This document shows positions 10,827 through 18,450 of a DNA stretch of 64,000 bases, one piece after another. Every line of letters begins with the position of its first letter. Positions within the stretch are counted from its first letter, which is position 1. Location of the stretch: assembly GCA_038326025.1 (NCBI GenBank), contig JBBQJP010000015.1, forward strand, positions 23,727 through 87,726. Reading direction: 5' to 3'. Source of the stretch: CAISIP01 sp038326025 (GTDB lineage: Bacteria; Pseudomonadota; Gammaproteobacteria; Burkholderiales; Burkholderiaceae_C). Both the position numbers and the translations under genes were made by a program. The notes beneath the pieces were generated by a model. That model was not told the origin of the DNA. It worked only from the letters and a program-made list of their open reading frames with translations, and did no database searches.

Positions 10827-12821
10827 ATGGCGGGTCAACAAATGGCGGGACAATCGGCCCATGGGAGTGAAAATCAGTTGAACGACGCTACGGTTCTGGA
10901 AGAGGGCGTGCTGAGCGCAGCCCATGAAGTCTTGCGCGAGGTATTCGGTTACCCGCGTTTCCGCGGCCCGCAGCAGGGCGTGGTCGATCACGTCTGTGAC
11001 GGCGGGGACGCGCTGGTACTGATGCCCACCGGCGGCGGCAAGTCGCTGTGTTACCAGATTCCGGCCATCGTGCGCCAGCGTCGGGGACAGGGAACGACGG
11101 TGGTGGTGTCGCCGCTGATTGCGTTGATGCACGACCAGGTCGGCGCCTTGCACGAGGCCGGCGTCGATGCGGCCTTTCTCAATTCCACGCTGTCTGGCGA
11201 GGAAGCGGCGCAGGTCGAAAAGCGCCTGCTACGTGGCGAGATCACGCTGCTGTATGTGGCGCCGGAGCGGGTGACGACGCCGCGTTTCCTGGCCCAGCTC
11301 GACGCCTTGTACGAGCGGGGGCAACTGGGTCTGTTCGCGATCGACGAAGCGCATTGTGTCAGCCAGTGGGGCCACGACTTCCGGCCCGAATATCGCGCGC
11401 TGACGGTATTGCACGAGCGTTATGCCAAGGTGCCGCGTATTGCGCTGACTGCCACTGCTGACGCCTTGACGCGCGAAGATATCCTCGAGCGGCTGCAACT
11501 TCAGGACGCGCGGGCTTTTGTCAGCAGTTTCGACCGCCCCAACATCCGATACACCATCGTCGAGAAGAAGGATCCGACGGCGCAATTGCTGCGTTTCGTG
11601 CAAGGCGAGCACGCCGACGAAGCCGGCATCGTCTATTGCCAGTCGCGCAAACGGGTGGAAGAGATCGCTCAGACCCTGAGTGACCAGGGCGTCAAGGCCT
11701 TGCCGTATCACGCCGGGCTCGACAGCAAGCTGCGCCAGCAGAACCAGGACCGCTTCCTGCGCGAAGAGGCGGTGGTCATGGTGGCAACGATTGCGTTTGG
11801 CATGGGCATTGATAAACCCGATGTGCGCTTTGTGGCGCACCTGGACATGCCCAAGAACATCGAGGCCTATTACCAGGAGACCGGTCGCGCCGGCCGTGAC
11901 GGCGCTGCATCCGACGCCTGGATGGCCTATGGCCTGCAGGATGTGGTCAACCAGCGGCGCATGATCGACGAAAGCCCGGCGGGCGAAGAGTTCAAGCAGG
12001 TGCAACGCGGCAAGCTCGATGCCCTGCTGGGGCTGGCGGAGGCCATCGACTGCCGGCGGGTACGGCTGCTCAAGTATTTTGATGAGACCTATGCGCCAGT
12101 GCAGTCCGGTGAAGATGCCCTGAACAAGGGCGCACCCTTGCGTCCTGTCATGAAATGCGGCAACTGCGACAACTGCATTGCCCCGGCCCAGGTCTGGGAT
12201 GGCACGGATGCGGCGCGCAAGTTGCTCAGCACGATCTACCGGGTTCAGCAGGCCAGCGGCATCACCTTTGGTGCCGGCCACATCATGGACATCGTGCGTG
12301 GCAAGAAGACCGAGAAGATGACGCAACACGGCCATGCGGAGCTGAGCACCTTTGGCATCGGCGCCGAGTTCAGCGAGCAGCAGTTGCGTAGCGTCTTGCG
12401 CCAGCTGATTGCCATCAACGCGGTGCATGTGGACGCGCAGGCTTACAACACGCTGGCGCTGACCGAAGCTTCGCGTGCGGTGCTCAAGGGCGAGGTTCTG
12501 GTGCAGTTGCGCGTTTCCAGCGCGGCACCGGCGTCAGACGCCAAGGGACGGCGCCGCTCGGGTGGTCGCAGCGCCGTGGCCAAGGCGCCGGTAGAACTCG
12601 ACGCCGGCGCGCAACTACGTTACGAGGCGCTGCGCGAATGGCGCGCCGAAGTGGCGCGCGAACACAATCTGCCAGCCTACGTGATCTTCCATGACGCCAC
12701 GCTGGCGGCGATCGCGCAGCGCGCACCGCGGTCACTCGATGATCTGCAGGGCATCAGCGGCATCGGCGCGCGCAAGCTCGAGGCTTATGGTGACGAGGTG
12801 CTGCGGGTGGTGGCGCTCTGA
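10827..12821 (+). CDS. recQ: ATP-dependent DNA helicase RecQ
   Basis: About 664 residues. Order: superfamily 2 helicase core with M-P-T-G-G-G-K-S (Walker A), D-E-A-H-C-V-S-Q-W-G-H-D-F-R (Walker B plus aromatic-rich loop), the C-terminal helicase lobe (Q-E-T-G-R-A-G-R-D-G), a zinc/RQC region with K-C-G-N-C-D-N-C, a variable basic linker, and a C-terminal HRDC domain. A 3'-5' helicase in recombination and fork repair. The ATG at 10827 is preferred; ATG 10842 is possible. The 110 codons of open frame upstream of 10827 have no RecQ similarity. Confidence 0.97.
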   Translation: MAGQQMAGQSAHGSENQLNDATVLEEGVLSAAHEVLREVFGYPRFRGPQQGVVDHVCDGGDALVLMPTGGGKSLCYQIPAIVRQRRGQGTTVVVSPLIALMHDQVGALHEAGVDAAFLNSTLSGEEAAQVEKRLLRGEITLLYVAPERVTTPRFLAQLDALYERGQLGLFAIDEAHCVSQWGHDFRPEYRALTVLHERYAKVPRIALTATADALTREDILERLQLQDARAFVSSFDRPNIRYTIVEKKDPTAQLLRFVQGEHADEAGIVYCQSRKRVEEIAQTLSDQGVKALPYHAGLDSKLRQQNQDRFLREEAVVMVATIAFGMGIDKPDVRFVAHLDMPKNIEAYYQETGRAGRDGAASDAWMAYGLQDVVNQRRMIDESPAGEEFKQVQRGKLDALLGLAEAIDCRRVRLLKYFDETYAPVQSGEDALNKGAPLRPVMKCGNCDNCIAPAQVWDGTDAARKLLSTIYRVQQASGITFGAGHIMDIVRGKKTEKMTQHGHAELSTFGIGAEFSEQQLRSVLRQLIAINAVHVDAQAYNTLALTEASRAVLKGEVLVQLRVSSAAPASDAKGRRRSGGRSAVAKAPVELDAGAQLRYEALREWRAEVAREHNLPAYVIFHDATLAAIAQRAPRSLDDLQGISGIGARKLEAYGDEVLRVVAL

Positions 12822-12858
12822 GGCCTGGCCCGCAAAAAGATCGTCGGCCGTTGCCAGG

Positions 12859-13740
12859 TCAGGATTTCGCGGCGGGTGGGATGCAGGTCGCCGTCTCGGC
12901 CAGTGCGCGCAGCCAGCGTGCCGTTTCATGGCTCAGCACACTGGCATTGCGCACCAGTTGGTCGAAGTGCCGGGTCAACGTCTCGACATGTTCACGCGTG
13001 TTGAACACGAAATATGCACTGCCGATGTAGATCACGGCGCGGCGCTGGCCAAACACCGTGACCGGCGCGCTGAAGTGCTGGGTCAGGTCGTACAGGTGCA
13101 GCCGGGTGCTGGGATACAACTCATCACACAGGTCCGCCATCAGGTGCAGTTGCTCGCAAACCTGAGCGGGCGTCAGTGCCGCCCAGATGCCATGGCGGCG
13201 TGCGAAGTCTTCCATGCGTTGTTGCGGCACGGCCAGTTCGTGGTCCATGCCGGTGACGCGGTTGAGATTGAGCCGGGCCTCGTTGCTGGCCTTGGCCTGC
13301 TCGGGAGACCTGCCGCGATAGGTCGCGTATTCGAGTTCCATGACCGCCTGCGTCTTCATGAACTCGGGCAGCGTGGTTGGCGCGTTGCGGATCTTGGCGC
13401 CGGCCGACTCCTGCAACCAGCGTTCGATGTTGGCATCGGCCGGCGCCGCGCTGGCCTGCGCCACCTCCAGCGATTCCCGCAGAATCTCGCCCGGCGACAA
13501 GGTGTTGCTGGTCAGCCCTAGTAGCCAGTCGGTGCTCACGCCCAGTGCGGTCGCAAGCTCGGCCACCACCTGACCCGATGGCAGGCGTACCTGATGCTCG
13601 CCCAACAGCTGGGACACGGTCGATCGGTCGACGCCGCTGCGCTCGGCCAGCGTCGTGCGGTTGAGCTGACGTTCAAGCATGGCTTGCGACAGGCGCTCAC
13701 GGAACAGGAAGGCCCGTTGGGTTTTGGTGACTTTATCCAT
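12859..13740 (-). CDS. XRE-family transcriptional regulator with C-terminal sensor region
   Basis: 293 residues from ATG 13740. The N-terminal helix-turn-helix (about 12-70: R-T-T-L-A-E-R-S-G-V-D-R-S-T-V-S-Q-L-L) is Xre/Cro-like and followed by a ~200-residue domain of unknown fold. No transmembrane segment or known ligand motif is visible. Homologues annotated 'XRE regulator' of this length occur in proteobacteria, but the regulon is unknown. It is convergent with recQ and divergent from the DUF2061 gene, so it may control that gene or itself. Confidence 0.75.
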   Translation of the reverse strand: MDKVTKTQRAFLFRERLSQAMLERQLNRTTLAERSGVDRSTVSQLLGEHQVRLPSGQVVAELATALGVSTDWLLGLTSNTLSPGEILRESLEVAQASAAPADANIERWLQESAGAKIRNAPTTLPEFMKTQAVMELEYATYRGRSPEQAKASNEARLNLNRVTGMDHELAVPQQRMEDFARRHGIWAALTPAQVCEQLHLMADLCDELYPSTRLHLYDLTQHFSAPVTVFGQRRAVIYIGSAYFVFNTREHVETLTRHFDQLVRNASVLSHETARWLRALAETATCIPPAAKS

Positions 13741-13845
13741 CGATGCGTGCGATGGTAACGCGACGGGACAATTGTCACGATATTGCTGAAAACCTGCACT
13801 ACCTCCACGTTGCGTCACGCCATAGGGCGGTCAGACAATTTCAGC

Positions 13846-14046
13846 ATGGAAAAAAAGACACGCATGGTCATGAAGGCCGTCACCTGGCAACTGATCGGCT
13901 TTGTCGTCATGTCGATCATCAACGTCCTGTACATGGGCAACTGGCGCGACGGTATGGGGCTGTCAGTGGTTCTCACCCTGATCGGGCTGGTCAGTTACTA
14001 CCTGCATGAGCAGGTCTGGGCGCGCATACGGTGGGGGCGGCTGTGA
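13846..14046 (+). CDS. Small membrane protein of the DUF2061 family
   Basis: 66 residues: a basic N-terminus (M-E-K-K-T-R-M-V-M-K-A-V-T-W-Q), then two hydrophobic helices split by G-N-W-R-D-G, ending Y-Y-L-H-E-Q-V-W-A-R-I-R-W-G. The K-(A/S)-x-T-W-R/Q start and the Y-x-H-E-(R/Q)-x-W end are the DUF2061 hallmarks. It is an inner-membrane protein of unknown function. ATG 13846 is chosen because family similarity begins there. Confidence 0.85.
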   Translation: MEKKTRMVMKAVTWQLIGFVVMSIINVLYMGNWRDGMGLSVVLTLIGLVSYYLHEQVWARIRWGRL

Positions 14047-14088
14047 TCCGCCTCCTGGTCAGAACCGTCTGGCGTCCGCGTCAGCCCA

Positions 14089-14514
14089 TTAACCGCACTT
14101 GAAACCGGCCGCCTCGACGCCGGCCATGCAGATAGCCTCGTCTTCATCACCCGTACCGCCACTGGCACCGACCGCGCCGACGGTCTGGCCGTTTGCATCC
14201 TTGATCAGAACCGCGCCGGTCTGGGGCAGGAACCTGCCTTCGGACGTCGCTGCCAGCGACACGAAGAAGTTCGGGTTGCCTTTGGCGCGCTCGCCCAGCA
14301 CACGGCTCGAAACGCCCATGCCGACTGCACCCCAGGCCTTGGCCCTTGCTACGTCAAAACGGAACATGCTGGCACCATCCTCGCGTGCAAACGCCTTCAG
14401 GTTGCCCGATTCGTCGAGCACGGCGATGCCCATGGGCTGATAGCCGGCTTCCTTGGACTTGGCCAGGGCGGCGGTGATGATCTGGTTGGCTTGTGCCAGG
14501 GACAAATGGGACAT
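14089..14514 (-). CDS. GlcG/HbpS-family heme-binding-like protein
   Basis: 141 residues covering one GlcG/HbpS (DUF336) domain: A-x-x-K-A-x-E-x-G-x-x-x-x-(I/V)-A-V-L-D-E-S-G-x-L-K-A-F, A-R-A-K-A, G-A-V-L-I-K-D, V-G-A-V-G-A-S-G-G-T-G-D-E-D-E. HbpS binds heme; GlcG is encoded with glycolate oxidase, though here the gene is far from glcEF (33 kb away). It probably acts as a small cytoplasmic or secreted ligand binder. No signal peptide is seen. Confidence 0.85.
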   Translation of the reverse strand: MSHLSLAQANQIITAALAKSKEAGYQPMGIAVLDESGNLKAFAREDGASMFRFDVARAKAWGAVGMGVSSRVLGERAKGNPNFFVSLAATSEGRFLPQTGAVLIKDANGQTVGAVGASGGTGDEDEAICMAGVEAAGFKCG

Positions 14515-14848
14515 GGAAACTCTCTGGGTACAAAACCCGATGTTAGTTGCCCGGCTTGGCAGTGCGTCGCACGCGTTGTCCGCGGGTGGCGCCAGGCGGC
14601 GCCGGACTACTCGGGCAACAGGTGGATCTCTTTCGGCGCAGCATTCCAGCGCTGGTGCTCATCGCTGAGAAACGCGCATACCGCATCCGGCGATGCCAGT
14701 GGTCACAGCCAACATGCGCAAGTGAGCCAGGCGAACCAGTTGCGCGGTTGACGCCACATATGCCACGAGCGCGTTGGTCTGGCCAATCGCCATTGCCTGC
14801 GGCCGCCTTGCCGGCCAATAAGTGGCGCGCCAGCGTCCCTGTGCTGCG
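14515..14848. other. 334-bp intergenic stretch, no supported gene
   Basis: No convincing gene. The minus strand has a 29-codon open tail without a start (about 14611-14697) that looks protein-like in composition (ends W-N-A-A-P-K-E-I-H-L-L-P-E, stop), and a different frame just upstream is open for ~40 codons. Together they could be a decayed gene, but I recognise no family. A GGCGCC/GGCGCC hairpin (14588-14603) lies beyond its end, without a T-run. Confidence 0.35.
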
Positions 14849-15340
14849 TCAGGCCTTGCGCCGGGTAGGTAGCGCGACGCGTACCGGTATCGCGGCATGG
14901 GCACGCCGCGGGTGGGCGGCGCCGGCCGGTTCGGGCGTTTGCGCTGGTGCCAGGTCGGCCAGCGTCACGCTGTCGAGTTTGCTGAAATAGGCCTGCAATG
15001 CATTGCCGAACACCTGCTTGAGCTGGCAGGTAGGTGTCAGTGTGCAGACATTGGTTGCGGGATCGAAACATTCGACCAACCGGAAATCGGTTTCTGCCGC
15101 CCGCACGATGTCGCCGACCCGGATCGTGTCGGCGGTCTGCAACAGCCGCAATCCGCCGCCGCGCCCGCGGGTGGTGGCGATTACCCCCTGGCGTGACAAG
15201 TCGTTGACCACCTTCATCAGGTGGTTCCGGGACACCTGATGGTGGTCGGCCAGCTCGGAAATCGTGACCAGGCGCTCGGGATGGGCAGCGCAGTACATCA
15301 GCACGCGCAGGCTGTAGTCGGTGTATTCGGACAGGCGCAT
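14849..15340 (-). CDS. nsrR: Rrf2-family nitric-oxide-sensing repressor, NsrR-like
   Basis: 163 residues. It begins M-R-L-S-E-Y-T-D-Y-S-L-R-V-L-M-Y, as NsrR proteins do, with a winged-helix domain to about 80. Three cysteines follow in E-C-F-D-P-A-T-N-V-C-T-L-T-P-T-C (Cys91, Cys99, Cys105), the [Fe-S] ligands. The C-terminus has a ~25-residue extension rich in Ala, Pro and Arg. NsrR represses NO-detoxification genes until NO destroys its cluster. It is divergent from nnrS, and the intergenic region carries two NsrR-like boxes. Confidence 0.88.
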   Translation of the reverse strand: MRLSEYTDYSLRVLMYCAAHPERLVTISELADHHQVSRNHLMKVVNDLSRQGVIATTRGRGGGLRLLQTADTIRVGDIVRAAETDFRLVECFDPATNVCTLTPTCQLKQVFGNALQAYFSKLDSVTLADLAPAQTPEPAGAAHPRRAHAAIPVRVALPTRRKA

Positions 15341-15351
15341 CGAAGTCCTTA

Positions 15352-15374
15352 AAGATGCACAAAGTATATTGCTT
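15352..15374 (-). promoter_or_regulatory. Degenerate NsrR box at the nsrR start
   Basis: The left half AAGATGCA fits the NsrR half-site exactly; the right half TATTGCTT matches TGCATCTT in only four of eight positions. It lies 12 bp upstream of the nsrR ATG, where it could mediate autorepression. Confidence 0.4.
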
Positions 15375-15388
15375 TACGGGCGCGCAGG

Positions 15389-15419
15389 CTTTAACATGCA
15401 ATCTATGTGCATGTTAAAG
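15389..15419. promoter_or_regulatory. Perfect palindromic operator, probable NsrR box for nnrS
   Basis: CTTTAACATGCA (15389-15400), a 7-bp spacer ATCTATG, then TGCATGTTAAAG (15408-15419): a perfect 12-bp inverted repeat. The inner 23 bp have the same 8-7-8 geometry as the NsrR consensus AAGATGCATTT-N-AAATGCATCTT, with C for G in each half. It lies 45 bp upstream of the nnrS ATG. Confidence 0.72.
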
Positions 15420-15463
15420 CCGGGTGCTGGCCTGTAGCCAGCTCCGGATACGGGCGAACCATC

Positions 15464-16669
15464 ATGAAACCGATGATCCAGGTCATCTCCGAGCCACCGG
15501 CTCCCATCGCCGACTCCGGTCGCGGCTGGCCACTTTTGCGGCTGGGCTTTCGACCTTTCTATCTGGGAGCTGCGGTGTTCGCTGCGTTGGCCGTCCCGGC
15601 CTGGGTGCTGCTGTTCCTGGGCCGCATGGATTCCGCGCCAGTGTTGACGCCGTTGCTGTGGCATGCGCACGAGATGCTGTTCGGCTTTGCTGCGGCAGTG
15701 ATCGTCGGCTTCCTACTGACCGCCGGCAAGGCCTGGACCGGGCTGCAGACGCCGCGCGGGTCGGCCCTGGCGGCGCTGGTTCTGGTGTGGCTGGCCGCGC
15801 GTGTCGCTGCATGGGTAGCCCCTTACCCGGTTTATGCGGCGCTCGACCTGTTGTTGTTGCCGGTGGTTGCGACCATCCTGGTGCGCCTGCTGCTGCGTGC
15901 CGGCAACCGGCGCAACCTGCCGCTGGCCGGCCTGCTCGGATTGCTGACACTGGCCAACCTCGTGTTCCATCTGTCCGTGCTCGGGATGCTGGAGTTGTCA
16001 CCGGTGCGTGCCTTGTACGCAGGCTTGGCGCTGATCGTGTTGATCGAAACCGTGATGGCCGGGCGCGTGATTCCGGCGTTCACCATGAGCGCCATTCCCG
16101 GCTTGCGGCTCAAGATCGATCCGCAACTCGAAAAGGCCACGGCAGCCGCCAGTGCGCTGGCTCTGTTGTTGTGGGTCTTCACGCCGACATCGGCCATCAG
16201 CGCGCCGCTGCTGGCATTGGCCGCGGTGCTGCAGTTCGCGCGGCTGGTCGCCTGGAAACCCTGGCGCACCCGCAGCCGGCCAATATTGTGGATCCTGCAT
16301 CTGTCTTACGCCTGGATTCCGGTCGGTTTCCTGCTGCTGGCCATGAGCCTGCTGGGTTGGATCGCCGCGTCTGCCGGTATCCATGCGCTCGCCATTGGCG
16401 CAACTGGCGGCCTGATCATCGGCATGGTGACCCGCACCGCACGCGGTCATACCGGACGGCCGCTGCTGGCCTCACCGATCGAGGTCGCCGCCTATTCGCT
16501 GGTGATGCTGGCCGCGCTGCTGCGCGTGCTGGTGCCACTGCTCGCGCCGCAATATATGGTCGCGTCCGTCATTGCGGCAGCGCTGGCCTGGTCGCTGGCA
16601 TTCGCGCTCTACCTCGCCCTTTTCACACCCTGGCTTTTGCGCGTACGTCTGGACGGCAAGGACGGCTAA
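15464..16669 (+). CDS. nnrS: NnrS family protein (nitric-oxide tolerance membrane protein)
   Basis: 401 residues from ATG 15464, with about 12 hydrophobic helices. NnrS features: L-L-R-L-G-F-R-P-F-Y-L near the N-terminus, L-L-W-H-A-H-E-M-L-F-G, G-R-V-I-P-A-F-T, and A-I-G-A-T-G-G-L-I-I-G-M-V-T-R-T-A-R-G-H-T-G-R. NnrS is a heme/copper membrane protein that protects against NO-driven damage to iron metabolism. It sits directly behind a palindromic NsrR-type operator and is divergent from nsrR. A longer frame from 15407 would begin inside that operator, so 15464 is preferred. Confidence 0.95.
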   Translation: MKPMIQVISEPPAPIADSGRGWPLLRLGFRPFYLGAAVFAALAVPAWVLLFLGRMDSAPVLTPLLWHAHEMLFGFAAAVIVGFLLTAGKAWTGLQTPRGSALAALVLVWLAARVAAWVAPYPVYAALDLLLLPVVATILVRLLLRAGNRRNLPLAGLLGLLTLANLVFHLSVLGMLELSPVRALYAGLALIVLIETVMAGRVIPAFTMSAIPGLRLKIDPQLEKATAAASALALLLWVFTPTSAISAPLLALAAVLQFARLVAWKPWRTRSRPILWILHLSYAWIPVGFLLLAMSLLGWIAASAGIHALAIGATGGLIIGMVTRTARGHTGRPLLASPIEVAAYSLVMLAALLRVLVPLLAPQYMVASVIAAALAWSLAFALYLALFTPWLLRVRLDGKDG

Positions 16670-16758
16670 GCCGATCCTGTGTTGCCGCCTGCACGCAACG
16701 CTGCGTGCGCAAAACGAGTCCCCACCTGATCCAAGCCTGAACCAAAATGGAGTTCGCC

Positions 16759-17055
16759 ATGACCACCGTACCCATCAGCACCATCGACGTGCGCACTATC
16801 GCTCCTCGCGAGCGCCATCCGACGATCTTCGGCCAGTTCGACGCGCTGGAGCCCGGTGAGTCGGTGTTGCTGGTGAACGACCACGACCCGCGCCCGCTGT
16901 ACTACCAGTTCGAGGATCGCCGCGCGGGTCAGTTCACCTGGACGTATCTGCAATCGGGCCCGGACCTGTGGCGGGTGCAGATCGACAAGACTGCAGCGGG
17001 CATTACCGAGGCGTTCGCCGGATCGTGTTGCTCGGGTGGCGCCTGCGGCGGTTGA
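16759..17055 (+). CDS. DUF2249 protein with C-terminal cysteine cluster
   Basis: 98 residues of the DUF2249 family (I-D-V-R-x-I-x-P-R-E-R-H-P-x-I-F ... L-V-N-D-H-D-P-R-P-L-Y-Y-Q-F). It ends C-C-S-G-G-A-C-G-G, a three-cysteine tail that may bind metal. The start is ATG 16759: the GGAG at 16749-16752 is correctly spaced for it, whereas ATG 16747 would place that GGAG inside the gene. DUF2249 proteins often accompany NO and denitrification genes. It lies between nnrS and fdxA on the same strand, likely in one NsrR-controlled unit. Confidence 0.87.
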   Translation: MTTVPISTIDVRTIAPRERHPTIFGQFDALEPGESVLLVNDHDPRPLYYQFEDRRAGQFTWTYLQSGPDLWRVQIDKTAAGITEAFAGSCCSGGACGG

Positions 17056-17073
17056 TCACGGGGGATTTCGTCG

Positions 17074-17397
17074 ATGACATTTGTCGTCACCGAGTCCTGC
17101 ATCCGGTGCAAGTACACCGACTGCGTTGACGTCTGCCCGGTCGACGCGTTCCGTGAAGGGCCGAACTTCCTGGTCATCGACCCTGACGATTGCATCGACT
17201 GTGCGGTCTGCGTGCCCGAATGCCCGGTCAATGCGATCTACGCCGACGAAGACGTACCGGCTGACCAGCAGGCCTTCACGCCGCTCAACGCGGAACTCGC
17301 CAGACAGTGGAAACCGATCACGCGGACCAAGCTGGCGCTACCCGATGCCGACGAATGGGCAAAGATCGAGCGCAAGCTCGAACAACTCGAACGCTGA
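17074..17397 (+). CDS. fdxA: Seven-iron ferredoxin FdxA
   Basis: 107 residues, M-T-F-V-V-T-E-S-C-I-R-C-K-Y-T-D-C-V-D-V-C-P then C-I-D-C-A-V-C-V-P-E-C-P-V. The cysteine pattern is that of [3Fe-4S][4Fe-4S] ferredoxins of the Azotobacter FdI type, with the usual C-terminal tail W-x-x-I-x-x-x-K. It is a low-potential electron carrier in the cytoplasm. It begins 18 bp after the DUF2249 stop. Its place in an NsrR-associated set suggests a role in Fe-S repair or electron supply under NO stress (inference). Confidence 0.95.
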   Translation: MTFVVTESCIRCKYTDCVDVCPVDAFREGPNFLVIDPDDCIDCAVCVPECPVNAIYADEDVPADQQAFTPLNAELARQWKPITRTKLALPDADEWAKIERKLEQLER

Positions 17398-17480
17398 AAC
17401 GCGCTCGTCAAGCCCGGCAGGCTCGTTAGCATAGGCGTGTCTGCGGCGATCAGGTCGCATGGCATCCCAAGGAGCGCACT

Positions 17481-18293
17481 GTGTCCACATTTGCCCGCAT
17501 CCTCGTCGCGCTGACGATGTCGCTTGCCATCGCTGCGGCCTGGCTGGCGCCAATGGATCTGCCCGCGACCCAGCAGGTCGATGCCGGGCTCAAGCGGGCG
17601 CTGATCAGCTTTGCGACAGCGCGTGCGCTCAATGCGGCGATATCAGTGGCGCAAGGAACTGAGGTGTCGGTGCAGCCCGGCGGTGTCGGCGCCACCTTCG
17701 CGCCCGGCCAGTTGCTCGATCCGGTCAACGACTTGGTCGAGCAGTTCTCCACGCTGATGCTTGCCGCCAGCGTGGCGTTCGGCGTGCAGAAGGTGTTGAT
17801 TGCGGTCGGCAGCCACTGGCCGCTGTCGCTGGCCTTGACGCTGGTCGTGCTGGCCTGGACCGGCCTGCGGCTGCTCGACCGCCCGGCGCCGCGCTGGTTG
17901 GCGCGCCTGCTGGTGATTGCCCTGATGCTGCGTTTTGCATTGCCGCTGGTGACCTTGGGCACCGACCTGGTATGGCAGAAGTTTCTGGCGCAGGATTACC
18001 AGAGCAGCCAGCAGGCGATCGAGAACGCGTCGCGCGACACGGCCACGATGGCGACCGCACCGCAGCTTCCGTCGGCGGACCCGGGCCTCGTCGACAGGCT
18101 CAAGAACTGGTTGTCACACAACACCGATGTCAAGGCCCGTTTTGCCGACCTGCAGCAGGCGATAGAACGCATCATCGAACAGCTGGTCCGGCTGATCGTG
18201 GTGTTCGCGCTGCAGACGGTGGTGATGCCCTTGCTGCTGCTGTGGCTGATGTTGTCGGTGCTGCGCAACCTGCTGGCCGCCGAACGGCCCTGA
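17481..18293 (+). CDS. Conserved membrane protein of unknown function
   Basis: 270 residues, GTG start behind AAGGAG. N-terminal signal/anchor helix (about 5-24), a segment with G-V-G-A-T-F-A-P-G-Q-L-L-D-P-V-N-D-L-V-E-Q-F, a group of hydrophobic helices (about 88-165), a polar helical stretch (about 170-230, with heptad-like L-x-x-A-I-E-x-I-I-E-Q-L-V) and a last membrane helix (about 232-262). I recognise no characterised family. It is 83 bp after fdxA and 157 bp before the amidase gene. Confidence 0.7.
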   Translation: MSTFARILVALTMSLAIAAAWLAPMDLPATQQVDAGLKRALISFATARALNAAISVAQGTEVSVQPGGVGATFAPGQLLDPVNDLVEQFSTLMLAASVAFGVQKVLIAVGSHWPLSLALTLVVLAWTGLRLLDRPAPRWLARLLVIALMLRFALPLVTLGTDLVWQKFLAQDYQSSQQAIENASRDTATMATAPQLPSADPGLVDRLKNWLSHNTDVKARFADLQQAIERIIEQLVRLIVVFALQTVVMPLLLLWLMLSVLRNLLAAERP

Positions 18294-18450
18294 ATCAGCA
18301 AGCGCTTGCGGCTTTGTCTGTCTGCCGCTGCCGCTCAGGCGACTGTCACCGGTGTGGCGCTCTGTGGCACAGTGCGCCGTAACGACACAGGCCACCGATC
18401 GCCGGCGCGACGCGACTGCGTGATCTGTATTGCAAGACAAGGAGCCGCCT

